This document shows positions 9,201-17,537 of a stretch of DNA of 64,000 nt, piece by piece (the stretch's first letter is position 1; every line of letters starts with the position of its first letter). The position numbers were made by a program, and so were the translations under genes. The notes below the pieces were generated by a model. It ran no database searches, was not told the DNA's origin, and saw nothing but the letters and a program-made list of their open reading frames with translations. Source of the stretch: Bacteroidia bacterium 43-41. Its GTDB lineage: Bacteria > Bacteroidota > Bacteroidia > Bacteroidales > Dysgonomonadaceae. The DNA is taken from the NCBI GenBank assembly GCA_001898165.1, contig MKTD01000057.1, forward strand, positions 1-64,000, given 5' to 3'.

Positions 9201-9560
9201 GGGGTGTTTCATAAAGACATGCTGAACAGGTGGCAGCAACCGGGCGATGTAACTTCCATTCCCAAGTTGACAACATACAAAACAGGGAATTATACCGGAA
9301 GCAGTTCCTATATCTCTACTTTCTATTTGCGGAAAGGGGACTACCTGAAGTTGAAAAACGTAACTTTGGGATATACATTGCCCGCCAACACCACCAACGC
9401 GTTCCACATCTCCTCGACCAGAGTTTACATGCAGGCCGACAATGTTTTTTATCTCAGCCATGAGCGGGGATTCGATCCCGAACAGGTTTCCATGGGTCTC
9501 GTCAACACCATCTACCCTGCACTGGCCACCTATTCAGTGGGAATAAAATTAGAATTTTAA
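6267..9560 (+). CDS. SusC/RagA-family TonB-dependent outer-membrane transporter
   Basis: This 1097-residue protein forms the outer-membrane channel that imports a ligand captured by its SusD partner, powered by TonB. The signal peptide is long, with a charged N-terminal stretch and a hydrophobic segment ending IYAQ near residue 46. A carboxypeptidase-regulatory-like domain follows (VTGKVVDEDGDPLIGANI...), then the TonB-box region (ELMVVAYGT), the plug (VPGIQLENKS, IRGASSI, YIIDGVPND, SISVLKDAAAISLYGARATNGVILITTK) and a beta-barrel ending in the terminal strand YSVGIKLEF. ATG codons at 6267 and 6270 are both possible starts. The susD gene follows after 16 bp. The ligand is not known; the TlpA and DsbD genes downstream do not define one. 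Confidence 0.95.
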   Translation: MMEKNKSNYPEFYLSLSVLRDIYARCRLLFLLLAGSFLFINSIYAQTVTVTGKVVDEDGDPLIGANIIEKDNPSNGTVTNEDGYYSIQTDKGHTLRFSYIGFLTKEAIVQGNILNITMESSSIAMSELMVVAYGTTDKRTYTGSVATVNAESITRNRSNNVLSSLQGLVPGIQLENKSRRGGQSTPEIVIRGASSINASIQPLYIIDGVPNDAMRHLNPDDIESISVLKDAAAISLYGARATNGVILITTKQGKRTGDRVVVSYTGQFGYSTRSGRDYEQVSPNEYYELTWEAMRNGAIDDGGLLTAGGKSYKTPEEYATNELLNTLGYNAFNMNNPVEMDGRLHPDAQLLWWEDYNKKLLGTGSRNEHSFSISGASERISYYLSTGYLNQRGIEPGNPGFDRFTTRLNFTYKINNKVSVGTNISVSSSNSRTTGIDNGYADFTTYARLTPGLYPLYKRDPAGKLVYGEDGNPILDFGNGPSDLMNSRRPDVTGTGPAHGVNPLGTLDLNKSTSKGNYIFTNYYFDYDILENLNFKASYSRNISTDKSSVYRNRTIGSATSTNGAMDVTTSEYVNWTTNGILTYNKNWDNKHNLKLMAGTEINEWSTSNMSASVRNFAFEGMDELVNGSDIVRPGLGPGTSSEQRLVGFFSRAEYNFLNRYFLLGSIRRDGSSNFHPDTRWGNFWSLGAGWLASEETFLKDINWISLLKFRGSYGTSGNIGSHDYRAYYKSGYSFLGQSGVYISSMPNRFLKWEVNKQLNLGLDANFIKNRICLSVDLYNRVTDDLFYNVPLSPSIGFSQVLRNIGSLSNKGVELSLTTENITTRDFNWTTNFNIAHNKNKIRSLNQDEFVTGYRIYKVGQSTTEFYIAEYAGVNPENGKSRWYIDEVDETSGEKTGKRVTTENFNETSYKSVRLADGSYKVFRDLGRKPAGNFTPKVTGGFLNSFRIKNVDFSFLFNYSLGSKVLMMDYAALTSSAGGVFHKDMLNRWQQPGDVTSIPKLTTYKTGNYTGSSSYISTFYLRKGDYLKLKNVTLGYTLPANTTNAFHISSTRVYMQADNVFYLSHERGFDPEQVSMGLVNTIYPALATYSVGIKLEF

Positions 9561-9576
9561 AAATAAAAATTGACGT

Positions 9577-11043
9577 ATGAAAAAAAATATAATTACAGCA
9601 GTCATTCTTTGCCTTATCACTTCCTTGACCGGATGTGATGATTTTCTGGATGTCGTGCCTCGCGATAAAGTTTCGTCCGACATCGTTTTCAACAGCGACA
9701 AATCTACAGAGGTGGTGCTAAACGGCGTCTATGACCATATGACATATGCCGCCGAAGGGTTTTTCATATATGCTCCAAGCCTCGGGATCCACAATTTTAT
9801 CGTTTCAGGAGATTGGATGGGACAGGATGTTATCCCCAAAAGCAGCATCACACAATGGCAGGCCGATGATTACAGCTTCACCTCGCGCGGTATGGAGAAA
9901 GATCGTCCCCGGTTCTTCTGGTCCTATTGTTACAGCCATATTAATGTACTGAACGATTTGCTGGCCCGAATCCCATCCATGCAGGGAAGTCCTTCTGCTA
10001 AAAAACAAATAGAAGGAGAAGCGCGGGGGCTGAGGGCCTATAACTATTTCTTGCTTACACAATGGTTTCAACAGACATATTTGATTGATCCACAGGCACC
10101 CGGCGTGCCCCTTTATCTGGAGAGTGCAATCGACCCAAAACCACGCGCTTCAATGGAAGAGAACTTCAAGGCCATCATACAGGATCTGCAGTGGGCGATT
10201 CAAAATATGAGTGAGGAAAGAAGGGGCGGTTCAAAATATGTAATCGGCAAAGATGTGGCAAAAGGGTTACTCGCCAAGGCATATCTGGAAGTGGGCCAAT
10301 ACGCCGAAGCGAAGGTCCTCGCGGAAGAGTTGGCATCAAAATACCCGCTGATGACGGAAGAAGAATATAAAAAGGGTTTCAGTGACGTGGACGTATCGGA
10401 ATGTATCTGGGGATTGCCTGTTTCCACAAAAAACATGAATGCCAATTATTGCTTGCAGACGATCTGGTCCCACCCCCGCAAGCATAAAAGATGGTCCAAT
10501 AATTTTGTCTTTTTGAACGATTTATTTGTGGAATTGTTCTCTGAGAGCGATATGCGAAAAGGGCTTATCTCACTAAATCCGGTTGCCGGAGATGCGGAGA
10601 GGTATCCCGAACGGAAATATGTGAGTTCAAAAATCATGGATCCCGACGATGCCCAAAAACTGCCGGACGTCTTGCTGATGAGGAGCAGTGAAATGATTCT
10701 CATTCAAGCCGAATGTGCAGCCCGGATGAACCAATCCCCCGAAGCCCAAACGATTTTATTCCGGCTTCAGAAGCATCGCGATCCAAATGCGATAATCAGC
10801 ACGGCAACCGGAGAGGAGTTGCTGGACGAGATCCTGATAGAAAGGCGGAAGGAACTTTACGGGGAAGGATTTGCGATAGGGGACATAAAGCGTATGCGCA
10901 AACCGTTAATAAGGAAAGGATTGCACACGATAAAAGGCGTCGGGGCTACCGGCGTACTATACCCGGCGGACAGCCATGAATTCTTTCTGCAAATTCCGCA
11001 AGACGAAATACAAACCAATCTTGAGATCATACAGAATCCATAA
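9577..11043 (+). CDS. SusD/RagB-family outer-membrane lipoprotein
   Basis: The 488-residue product is the surface lipoprotein that caps the SusC channel and binds its substrate. The signal peptide ends in the lipobox LTGC (Cys20) followed by DDFLDVVP, the usual start of mature SusD proteins. TPR-like helices fill the N-terminal half (QIEGEARGLRAYNYFLLTQWF; VAKGLLAKAYLEVGQYAEA), and the C-terminal RagB/SusD domain includes LMRSSEMILIQAECAARM and ILIERRKELYGEGFAIGDIKRM. Both are hallmark segments. It lies 16 bp after susC and 18 bp before the TlpA-like gene, so co-transcription is likely. Confidence 0.95.
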   Translation: MKKNIITAVILCLITSLTGCDDFLDVVPRDKVSSDIVFNSDKSTEVVLNGVYDHMTYAAEGFFIYAPSLGIHNFIVSGDWMGQDVIPKSSITQWQADDYSFTSRGMEKDRPRFFWSYCYSHINVLNDLLARIPSMQGSPSAKKQIEGEARGLRAYNYFLLTQWFQQTYLIDPQAPGVPLYLESAIDPKPRASMEENFKAIIQDLQWAIQNMSEERRGGSKYVIGKDVAKGLLAKAYLEVGQYAEAKVLAEELASKYPLMTEEEYKKGFSDVDVSECIWGLPVSTKNMNANYCLQTIWSHPRKHKRWSNNFVFLNDLFVELFSESDMRKGLISLNPVAGDAERYPERKYVSSKIMDPDDAQKLPDVLLMRSSEMILIQAECAARMNQSPEAQTILFRLQKHRDPNAIISTATGEELLDEILIERRKELYGEGFAIGDIKRMRKPLIRKGLHTIKGVGATGVLYPADSHEFFLQIPQDEIQTNLEIIQNP

Positions 11044-11061
11044 TTATAAATAATAACAAAA

Positions 11062-12192
11062 ATGAAACAATTAATCCAAACACTGTTTTTTTTACTGCTG
11101 GCTACTGTCGTGTATGCGCAGGAAAGTACCATTACCGTCCGCGGAACCGTTAAATTTCCGGATGAAAAGTTTCCCATCCTTATCTACTATACTGACGGTC
11201 CGGAGAGAATCGATATTGATTCAATTCCACTGAAAAATGACAACTCGTTCGAGAAGAGAATTACGTTGCCCCATCCCGGCGTTTACAGAATTGACGTGCA
11301 AAAATGGGAGAACCTCTCTTTCTGGGGTGAAGATGAGGACATCACGGTAAATTTCAGGGGTAGTGATACGGCACGGGTGAAAATCAAGAACCCTCCTTAC
11401 GAGTTTATTGAAAACGCGGGGCCTAACAATCAATTGATGAACCTCCTCAACTATTTCAATTACAGAAGTTATCAGACAATGATTCAGGCAGGCCAGGAAA
11501 GCTACCGTGCCATGAAAAGTGATTCCGAAGAATGGAAAGAATACGCGAATGAGGGTTACGCCAGAAATGAGGATAACACGCTGGCAGATTATATATTCCT
11601 TGCTAAAAATTACAGCGGAAGGAACAGCGCCGTGGCCCTGCTCCCGTATTTAAGAAATACGCCGGTCAAAGATGAGTTAATAGCCAGGCTGGAAACGACA
11701 AAAAGCAATTACTATCCGTTTGTACAATATAAAAAGGAGGAGAAGGAGAGAGTTGAAAAACTGAGTAATTTACAACCAGGGATGAAAGCTCCTCATTTTT
11801 CACTGCCTGCACCGGACGGTATTCAAAAATCAGGGCCGGAAAATTACAAGGGGAAATACCTGTTGATTGACTTCTGGGCATCGTGGTGCGGTCCTTGTTT
11901 AAATACCATTCCCCACCTGAAAGAGATTTACAGCAAGTATAACGCAAAAGGGCTGGAGATTTTGTCCGTTTCTATCGATGACAAGGAGGATGCCTGGAAA
12001 AAAGCCCTGGCAAAACAACAGATGCCGTGGGACCAGGTCCGCGCGCCCAACTCGGGCAAGGAGATCATGAAGGATTATCAGTTTTCCGGTATTCCCCATC
12101 TTGTATTGTTGGATAAGGAGGGAAAGATTATTGAACGGTGGATCTCCCCGGAAAAACTGGAAGGATTACTAAAAGAAAGACTCTACAAATAA
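11062..12192 (+). CDS. TlpA-like periplasmic thiol-disulfide oxidoreductase
   Basis: The 376-residue protein has a signal peptide (ending VVYAQ, residue 20), an N-terminal DUF4369-like beta domain (about 23-110), a helical linker and a C-terminal AhpC/TSA-TlpA thioredoxin fold (about 240-376). The active site WCGPC (Cys276, Cys279) and the cis-proline segment GIPHLVLL are intact. Such proteins reduce or exchange disulfides in the periplasm and are often encoded next to SusC/SusD pairs. Here it follows susD by 18 bp, and a DsbD gene follows, which could supply its electrons. The partner relation is an inference from gene order. Its substrate is not known. Confidence 0.9.
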   Translation: MKQLIQTLFFLLLATVVYAQESTITVRGTVKFPDEKFPILIYYTDGPERIDIDSIPLKNDNSFEKRITLPHPGVYRIDVQKWENLSFWGEDEDITVNFRGSDTARVKIKNPPYEFIENAGPNNQLMNLLNYFNYRSYQTMIQAGQESYRAMKSDSEEWKEYANEGYARNEDNTLADYIFLAKNYSGRNSAVALLPYLRNTPVKDELIARLETTKSNYYPFVQYKKEEKERVEKLSNLQPGMKAPHFSLPAPDGIQKSGPENYKGKYLLIDFWASWCGPCLNTIPHLKEIYSKYNAKGLEILSVSIDDKEDAWKKALAKQQMPWDQVRAPNSGKEIMKDYQFSGIPHLVLLDKEGKIIERWISPEKLEGLLKERLYK

Positions 12193-12211
12193 ACAGGCTA
12201 AATCGAATCGT

Positions 12212-12246
12212 AAAAGGATCGGGTGACTGCCTGGTCCTTTTCAATT
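12212..12246 (+). terminator. Weak terminator-like hairpin after tlpA-like gene
   Basis: AAAAGGA (12212-12218) pairs with TCCTTTT (12235-12241), followed by CAATTTT. It may terminate or attenuate transcription before the dsbD gene, but the T-run is interrupted. Confidence 0.45.
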
Positions 12247-12306
12247 TTATATAGCGCCTGACAAGCAAACAATGATATTTAACGCAACAAAAATCTTTAT
12301 AATTAT

Positions 12307-14340
12307 ATGAAATCACTAACCACCCTCTTTGGCTTTCTGTTCCTTTTAACCTCCCTCACCTTTGCTCAGGACGAGGCGACGTGGAGCTTTTCTCTGGAAG
12401 ACAAAGGAAAGGGAGAGATAGATCTGGTTGCCGAAGCGAAAATAAAAAAAGGATGGCATCTTTACGATACGGATATACCCGACGGAGGCCCCAGTCCCAC
12501 TCAACTCAGCTTCGATAAGGTCACCGGAGCGGAACCTGTCGGTGAATTCCATGCTGATGGCAAGCAGGCAACAGTGAAGTACGATGCTATCTTTCAGATG
12601 AACATAGGTACGTTTCAGGACAATGCCCGGTTTGTACAACGACTAAGAGTGACTGACAAAGCCGGCTTCTCAATACAGGGCGATGTGCGTGCCCAGGCAT
12701 GTGACAACAGTAGCTGCACCCCTCCCTTGCCGCACGATTTTTCCTTCACGGCGGCAGAGCTGCCGGCCACGATCACCGTTGCCGCACCCACTGTATCTGC
12801 GGCAAGCGAAACAAGTTTGCCGCTTACAACCCTGTCTCCGGCACAAGTTGCGGACAGCCTGCAAGTGTCAGCGCCCATTGCTGCTATCTCGGCGGAGATT
12901 GACGGCGATGGGCTTTGGACACCTGTGATTGATGAGTTGCAGGTTTTCGGAGTAAAAGGGGGCACCACCGGCATGTCTCTGTTTTGGATTTTCTTCTCCG
13001 GGTTTATCGGCGGGCTTATTGCGTTGGTTACTCCCTGTGTATGGCCCATGATACCAATGACCGTAAGCTTTTTCCTGAAACGGAATAAAACAGAAAAGAA
13101 AAAGGCCGTCACTGAAGCGCTGGTTTATGGCAGCGCCATCATTGTGATATATGTAGTGATGGGGCTTCTTATTACCGGGATCTTCGGTGCTAGCGCCCTG
13201 AACAACCTGGCTACCAGCGCCCTGTTCAATCTGATTTTCTTTGCCCTCCTGGTCGTTTTCGCCATCGCCTTCTTCGGTGGTTTTGATTTAGTGCTCCCAT
13301 CTAAATGGACAAACAGGATGGACGAGAAAGCGGATAAAACATCCGGGGCACTCAGCATCTTCTTCATGGCTTTTACCCTTGTGCTGGTATCATTCTCCTG
13401 TACAGGCCCCATTATCGGGACACTATTGGTGGAAGCGGCAGTATCGGGCAACATCCTGGGGCCCGCCATCGGCATGCTGGGGTTTGCCATTGCCCCGGCC
13501 ATTCCTTTTGTGCTTTTTGCCATCTTCCCGTCATGGTTAACCAACCTGCCCAAGTCCGGCGGATGGCTTAACTCGGTAAAAGTGGTGTTGGGGTTTCTCG
13601 AGCTGGCGTTGGCTCTTAAGTTCCTGTCTGTTGCCGATCTGGCATACGGATGGGGTATATTCGACCGGGAAGTATTTCTGGTGCTATGGATTGTGATCTT
13701 TACCCTGCTGGGCATCTACCTGCTCGGGAAACTCAAATTTCCCGGCGACAACGATCTGCGGCATATCACTGTACCGCGACTATTCCTTTCTATCATCTCG
13801 CTCGCCTTCGCCATTTATATGATTCCCGGATTATGGGGCGCACCGTTAAAAGCTACCAGCGCCTTCTCTCCTCCCTTATATACTCAGGATTTTAACCTGT
13901 ACAACGGTGAGGTGCATGCCCGGGCGATGGATTATGAAACCGGTGTCGCCATGGCAAAGCAACAGGACAAGCCGGTACTGATAGATTTTTCCGGTTACGG
14001 CTGTGTGAATTGTCGAAAAATGGAGGCATCGGTATGGACCGACCCCCGCGTGAAAAATATCCTTGATAATGAATATATCCTTATTACATTGATGGTGGAT
14101 GATAAAACACGCCTGCCCGAAATTATTGAGGTGAATGAAAACGAGAGGACAACACGACTGAAAACGGTCGGAGACAAATGGAGTTACCTGCAGCGTCACA
14201 AATTCGGAGCCAATGCTCAACCTTATTACATCGCCCTGGATCATGAGGGGAAACCGCTAAGCCCTTCGTATGCCTATGATGAGAGTGTGGAGAAATATTT
14301 AGAATTCTTGCAGGCAGGATTGACAAACTTTAAAAAATAA
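12307..14340 (+). CDS. dsbD: DsbD-type thiol:disulfide interchange protein
   Basis: The 677-residue protein carries electrons from cytoplasmic thioredoxin across the inner membrane to periplasmic thiol proteins. All three modules are present. The N-terminal DsbD-alpha-like domain (about 21-150) has the Cys pair CDNSSC (132, 137). The transmembrane domain (about 225-510, eight hydrophobic segments) has the conserved cysteines TPCVWPM (Cys244) and SFSCTGP (Cys365). The C-terminal thioredoxin-like domain has GCVNC (Cys566, Cys569). A signal peptide ends at TFAQ. It lies 114 bp after the TlpA-like gene, with a weak hairpin between, so it may be read from the same transcript or its own promoter. 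Confidence 0.95.
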   Translation: MKSLTTLFGFLFLLTSLTFAQDEATWSFSLEDKGKGEIDLVAEAKIKKGWHLYDTDIPDGGPSPTQLSFDKVTGAEPVGEFHADGKQATVKYDAIFQMNIGTFQDNARFVQRLRVTDKAGFSIQGDVRAQACDNSSCTPPLPHDFSFTAAELPATITVAAPTVSAASETSLPLTTLSPAQVADSLQVSAPIAAISAEIDGDGLWTPVIDELQVFGVKGGTTGMSLFWIFFSGFIGGLIALVTPCVWPMIPMTVSFFLKRNKTEKKKAVTEALVYGSAIIVIYVVMGLLITGIFGASALNNLATSALFNLIFFALLVVFAIAFFGGFDLVLPSKWTNRMDEKADKTSGALSIFFMAFTLVLVSFSCTGPIIGTLLVEAAVSGNILGPAIGMLGFAIAPAIPFVLFAIFPSWLTNLPKSGGWLNSVKVVLGFLELALALKFLSVADLAYGWGIFDREVFLVLWIVIFTLLGIYLLGKLKFPGDNDLRHITVPRLFLSIISLAFAIYMIPGLWGAPLKATSAFSPPLYTQDFNLYNGEVHARAMDYETGVAMAKQQDKPVLIDFSGYGCVNCRKMEASVWTDPRVKNILDNEYILITLMVDDKTRLPEIIEVNENERTTRLKTVGDKWSYLQRHKFGANAQPYYIALDHEGKPLSPSYAYDESVEKYLEFLQAGLTNFKK

Positions 14341-14454
14341 CCGGGTAGGAGGAAAATAAAATGGGTTTCCCTCCTAATCTCGAATAGTCAGGCATCCAGG
14401 CTTGTATTGGGCAATAGGCCTGTTCATATTGAGAAATAGCGGTTAGGGGTTTTC
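14341..14454. other. Intergenic region after dsbD
   Basis: An imperfect hairpin (TAGGAGG 14346-14352 with CCTCCTA 14370-14376) follows the dsbD stop codon but has no T-run. It may stabilise the 3' end. Nothing else is visible. Confidence 0.35.
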
Positions 14455-14604
14455 ATGTCTGATAAAACGTCCCTTGTTGTTGCGGCAATAAAACGTGTAT
14501 CGTTTAGAATCGAGTTCAAAAAAAGGAAAAGTTTAGAAAAAAAGAGTAATTTTGTCAAAACAGTAGCTCAGCAAGTAGGTGTATATTACCCTGATATTCA
14601 TTAA
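14455..14604 (+). CDS. Small ORF, possible gene remnant
   Basis: A 49-residue frame starting MSDKTSLVVAAIKRV and ending VGVYYPDIH reads like protein: it is basic, with amphipathic stretches. I do not recognise a family. It lies in a decayed interval between dsbD and a broken regulator gene. A -7-like TAATTTTG (14547-14554) lies within it, which argues that part of it may be promoter rather than gene. It could be a fragment of a lost gene, an authentic small protein or chance. Confidence 0.25.
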   Translation: MSDKTSLVVAAIKRVSFRIEFKKRKSLEKKSNFVKTVAQQVGVYYPDIH

Positions 14605-14685
14605 TGAGTATAACAAATAAAAAATAGCTTTATAACTGCAGTTGAAGAAATATTTGATCACATAAACGGAGTAAGTATTCATCTT

Positions 14686-15826
14686 ATGAACATCAAAGAA
14701 ATTATAAGACAGCCCGAAGGCAGACGTTTAGAATTCAAGGAAATCCTTCCCGAGAATGCAGACTTGGCCAATACGATCATTGCTTTTGCAAATGATGCCG
14801 GTGGAGAACTATATATTGGCATTCGGAATAATCCGAGAGAGATTGTCGGACTTCCTGAAGAAGAGCTTGTGAGTACAGAGGAGCAAATAAGCAACATTAT
14901 ATTTGATCGTTGTTATCCCGTAATTCTGCCGGACATTACTTTTCTGACAGAGGATGACAAGCATATTATACGGGTAACTGTATATCGGGGTAGCGCATTG
15001 CCTTATTATCGGAAAGATAAGGGTAAGTTAAAAGGGACTTATATTCGGGTCGGTTCCTCCAATCGTTTGGCAGATGGAGAAATTATAGCTGAACTAGAAC
15101 GTAGAAAACGAAATATATCATTCGATAGTGAATTGATAATGGACAAACCCGCAAGTGAGTTAGACATTGAGAATTTCAAACAGGAATATCAAGATAAGGC
15201 GGGAGGTATTCTGGATATTCAAACCCTTCGTAAGTTGGAACTTGTCAAAGAGATGAACGGAACGGAATATCCGACGAATGCTTTGGTACTGTTCTCGGAT
15301 GATGAACTTCGTCGTTCACTGTTCCCTTTTGTCAAGGTAGAATGTGCAAGGTTCAAGGGCATTACCTCGGATGAATTTATTGACCAGAAAAGTATTTTAA
15401 CCAATATTGCTACCCAGGCAGAAGAAGCTTACAATTTTGTGTTGCGTCATATAAACAAAGGTGCTGTTCGTGAAGCTTGACTATGCTGCGCAGCAAGAGT
15501 TAGGGCCAGAGTTGCAGGAGGAGTTACAGCAAGAGTTACAGCAAGAGTTACAGCAAGAGTTACAGCAAGAGCTACAGCAAGAGCTATATAATCCTTCGCT
15601 GTATTTAGAAGTACTTTCCAGAATAGTGGAATCACCTCTTTCTCGAAAAGAAATATCAGAGGGATTTGGACAGAAACAAATATCTGGACAATTAAACAAG
15701 ATACTGTCAAAATTGGTTGAAGATAAATTGATAGAACACACGATTCCAGAAAATAAAAATCACCCTGACCAAAAGTTTAGGATAACAAAACGGGGAATTC
15801 TCTTTTTAGAATTGTTGAAGAAGTAA
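14686..15826 (+). pseudogene. AlbA_2/AAA_4-type putative transcriptional regulator, internally deleted
   Basis: The first frame (14686-15480, 264 aa) has the AlbA_2 (Schlafen-like) DNA-binding domain: EGRRLEFKEIL, IIAFANDAGGELYIGI, YIRVGSSNRLAD. Then comes the start of the HATPase_c_4 region, ending at LRHINKGAVREA. In intact relatives about 130-150 further residues (REAVRNAVVHRDY-type and GNGL-type motifs) should follow. They are missing. Instead a second frame (15461-15826) picks up with LDYAAQQELGPELQ, a Gln/Glu-rich linker and a C-terminal winged helix (SRKEISEGFGQKQISGQLNKIL). The gene therefore appears to have suffered an internal deletion with a frame change near 15457-15480. Two separate short proteins could still be made. 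Confidence 0.75.
15509..15580. repeat. 12-bp tandem repeat (Gln-Gln-Glu-Leu linker)
   Basis: Four copies of GAGTTACAGCAA, one variant GAGCTACAGCAA and a degenerate first unit encode ELQQ repeats that link the two parts of the broken regulator. The unit keeps the frame, so copy number can vary without frameshift. Confidence 0.9.
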
Positions 15827-15946
15827 GAATAGCTGCTCAATTGATGGGGGTAGCAAAGAAAATGTGGCAATTCCCTTTCTTTAACAAAGAATGGAAAAGG
15901 ATTACTGAAGGATAACCATAAGTTGTTATCGAGCATATTGACCGTA

Positions 15947-16087
15947 ATGTTTACAAAATATAGTCCTGCTTATCTTGATCGCTATTCGTCTGAAAATATC
16001 GGATTTGTTGGTATTGGTTTTAATCTTGTGCTACTGGATAGATACGGGAAGAAAGACCAAAGAGATACATTCTATTCGTACGAATAG
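15947..16087 (+). other. Possible 46-residue gene remnant
   Basis: An ATG-started frame (MFTKYSPAYLDRYSSENIGF...DTFYSYE) has protein-like composition but no family I can name. It ends inside a 16-bp perfect palindrome (16072-16087) and lies in decayed sequence between the broken regulator and the XylR-like gene. It may be the 3' end of a lost gene. Confidence 0.2.
16072..16087. repeat. 16-bp perfect palindrome
   Basis: CTATTCGTACGAATAG is fully self-complementary and sits 12 bp beyond the 3' end of the XylR-like regulator gene. No T-run follows. It could be a protein-binding site; the role is unknown. Confidence 0.6.
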
Positions 16088-16099
16088 TTTAGGTTTATT

Positions 16100-17275
16100 T
16101 TACAGATCCGTTGATTGTCTGTCAACTTTTGAAAATTTCTTGCGGAAATTTGATGGAGTATAACCTGTGTTTTTTTTGAAAATCCGGTAAGCATTCCTTA
16201 CATCATTAAAACCGGTTTCAATAGCTATATCCAATAAGTTTTCCTGAGTTGTCAATAATTTATAAGCGAGATATTCTGTTTTCTTTTCCAATATAAATTG
16301 GTAAATGGTGATACCCATTGCTTCCTTGAACTTTTTTTCAAGGTTTCTTCGTCCAAGCGGAACAATTTGTGTCAATTGATCAATGGATATATCAGATGTG
16401 AAATTTTTCTCAAGATGTTCAATTATCTTTGCAATATATTTGTTTGAAATATTATATTTTTCCGTAGATTGTCGTTGTTCAATGCGTATCGGCTTTTTAA
16501 TGATGTTGAAAGGAATATTTTTTTTATTTGTAATCAGTGTATGAAGTTTCTTGCCTGCAATATATCCGATATTTTCATCGTCGGTTACAATAGAAGAGAT
16601 GGATGGATAAGACAAGTTACAGATAAGTTCGTCATTATCAACTCCCAGTAAAGATATTTCATTCGGAATGTCGATATTGTTTATTTTACACATTTCGGCT
16701 ACCTGAAGAGCGAAATAGTCGTCACAAGCAAAGAGTGCAACCGGTTTTGGAAGCGATGACAACCATTCATTCAACTCTATATGGCTTCGGCTCCATTGAC
16801 TATTGGTTAAATATTCCGATTCAAAATAATAATAATTTCCTCCTAATTTCTCTACTTCGATACGATATCCTTCTGCTCTCCCTTTTGACCATAAAAAATT
16901 CTTGTTGCCGTAAAAAGCAAAATTTTTAAATCTTTTTTTTGCAAAAAAATTAGCAGCTATCGCGCCCACTTCCATATAATCGCCGGATATTTTTGAGAAC
17001 CAATCGGCATCATCTTCATAATTTTGAAGAAACACAGGAATATCCAGTTTCGCTAAAAATTTAATCTCATGGTATTCCCACTGAACAATAATCGCATCGA
17101 TCCCCCACTCCTTGATTCGTTCCACGACTCCCTCTTCGCCGTACAGCATTTTATAATACAAAGGTAACCGGTAGAATATCCAAGGGCCATTTTCATGAGC
17201 ATAACGAATCAGTCCGGACAGAAAGCGGCGGCTGAACTCAGTGGCAGAATCTATAAGAATAAGTATCTTGACCAT
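16100..17275 (-). CDS. XylR-like sugar-sensing AraC/LacI hybrid regulator
   Basis: This 391-residue cytoplasmic regulator fuses an N-terminal periplasmic-binding-protein-like ligand domain (about 1-275; starts KILILIDSATEFSRRFLSGL, and has FACDDYFALQVAEMCK and EISLLGVDNDELICN as in LacI/XylR sensor domains) to a C-terminal AraC-type double helix-turn-helix (about 285-385; DISIDQLTQIVPLGRRNLEKKF and LLDIAIETGFNDVRNAYRIFKKNTGYTPSNFR, shown here only as landmarks). It is divergent from the susC-led locus across a 262-bp gap, the usual arrangement for a regulator of the neighbouring sugar genes. The inducer is probably a sugar from that pathway, by inference an amino sugar. Confidence 0.92.
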   Translation of the reverse strand: MVKILILIDSATEFSRRFLSGLIRYAHENGPWIFYRLPLYYKMLYGEEGVVERIKEWGIDAIIVQWEYHEIKFLAKLDIPVFLQNYEDDADWFSKISGDYMEVGAIAANFFAKKRFKNFAFYGNKNFLWSKGRAEGYRIEVEKLGGNYYYFESEYLTNSQWSRSHIELNEWLSSLPKPVALFACDDYFALQVAEMCKINNIDIPNEISLLGVDNDELICNLSYPSISSIVTDDENIGYIAGKKLHTLITNKKNIPFNIIKKPIRIEQRQSTEKYNISNKYIAKIIEHLEKNFTSDISIDQLTQIVPLGRRNLEKKFKEAMGITIYQFILEKKTEYLAYKLLTTQENLLDIAIETGFNDVRNAYRIFKKNTGYTPSNFRKKFSKVDRQSTDL

Positions 17276-17440
17276 TGCTTGTTTTTAAGGGGATCCTCTT
17301 TGACCAGATTTACATTAATGTTGTCATTTAACAGTAATAAGTGGTATAATGTTCTATAATCGGTATTATTTCTATGAATATATTCGGGATATGTCGCATG
17401 TTATTCGCTAATTATCTTATAAAATGTTAAATTAGAACCC

Positions 17441-17448
17441 TATCTTTG
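17441..17448 (+). promoter_or_regulatory. Candidate -7 box of the GH109 locus
   Basis: TATCTTTG matches TAnnTTTG and would start transcription near 17454, giving an 84-nt leader before susC. No TTTG appears at the -33 position, as would fit an activator-dependent promoter. The remaining divergent region (17276-17537) is AT-rich with no gene. Confidence 0.55.
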
Positions 17449-17537
17449 TAAAAATTAATGCCGGTCATGCAATATATGGACAAGATCTACTAAAAGTTAT
17501 AATTAGATAATTTAATAACAAAATTAAATGTATACCT

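Noticed and set aside
15509-15580. Direct repeats as an attachment site or CRISPR
   Set aside because: The 12-bp units are contiguous and encode a Gln/Glu/Leu linker; there are no spacers.
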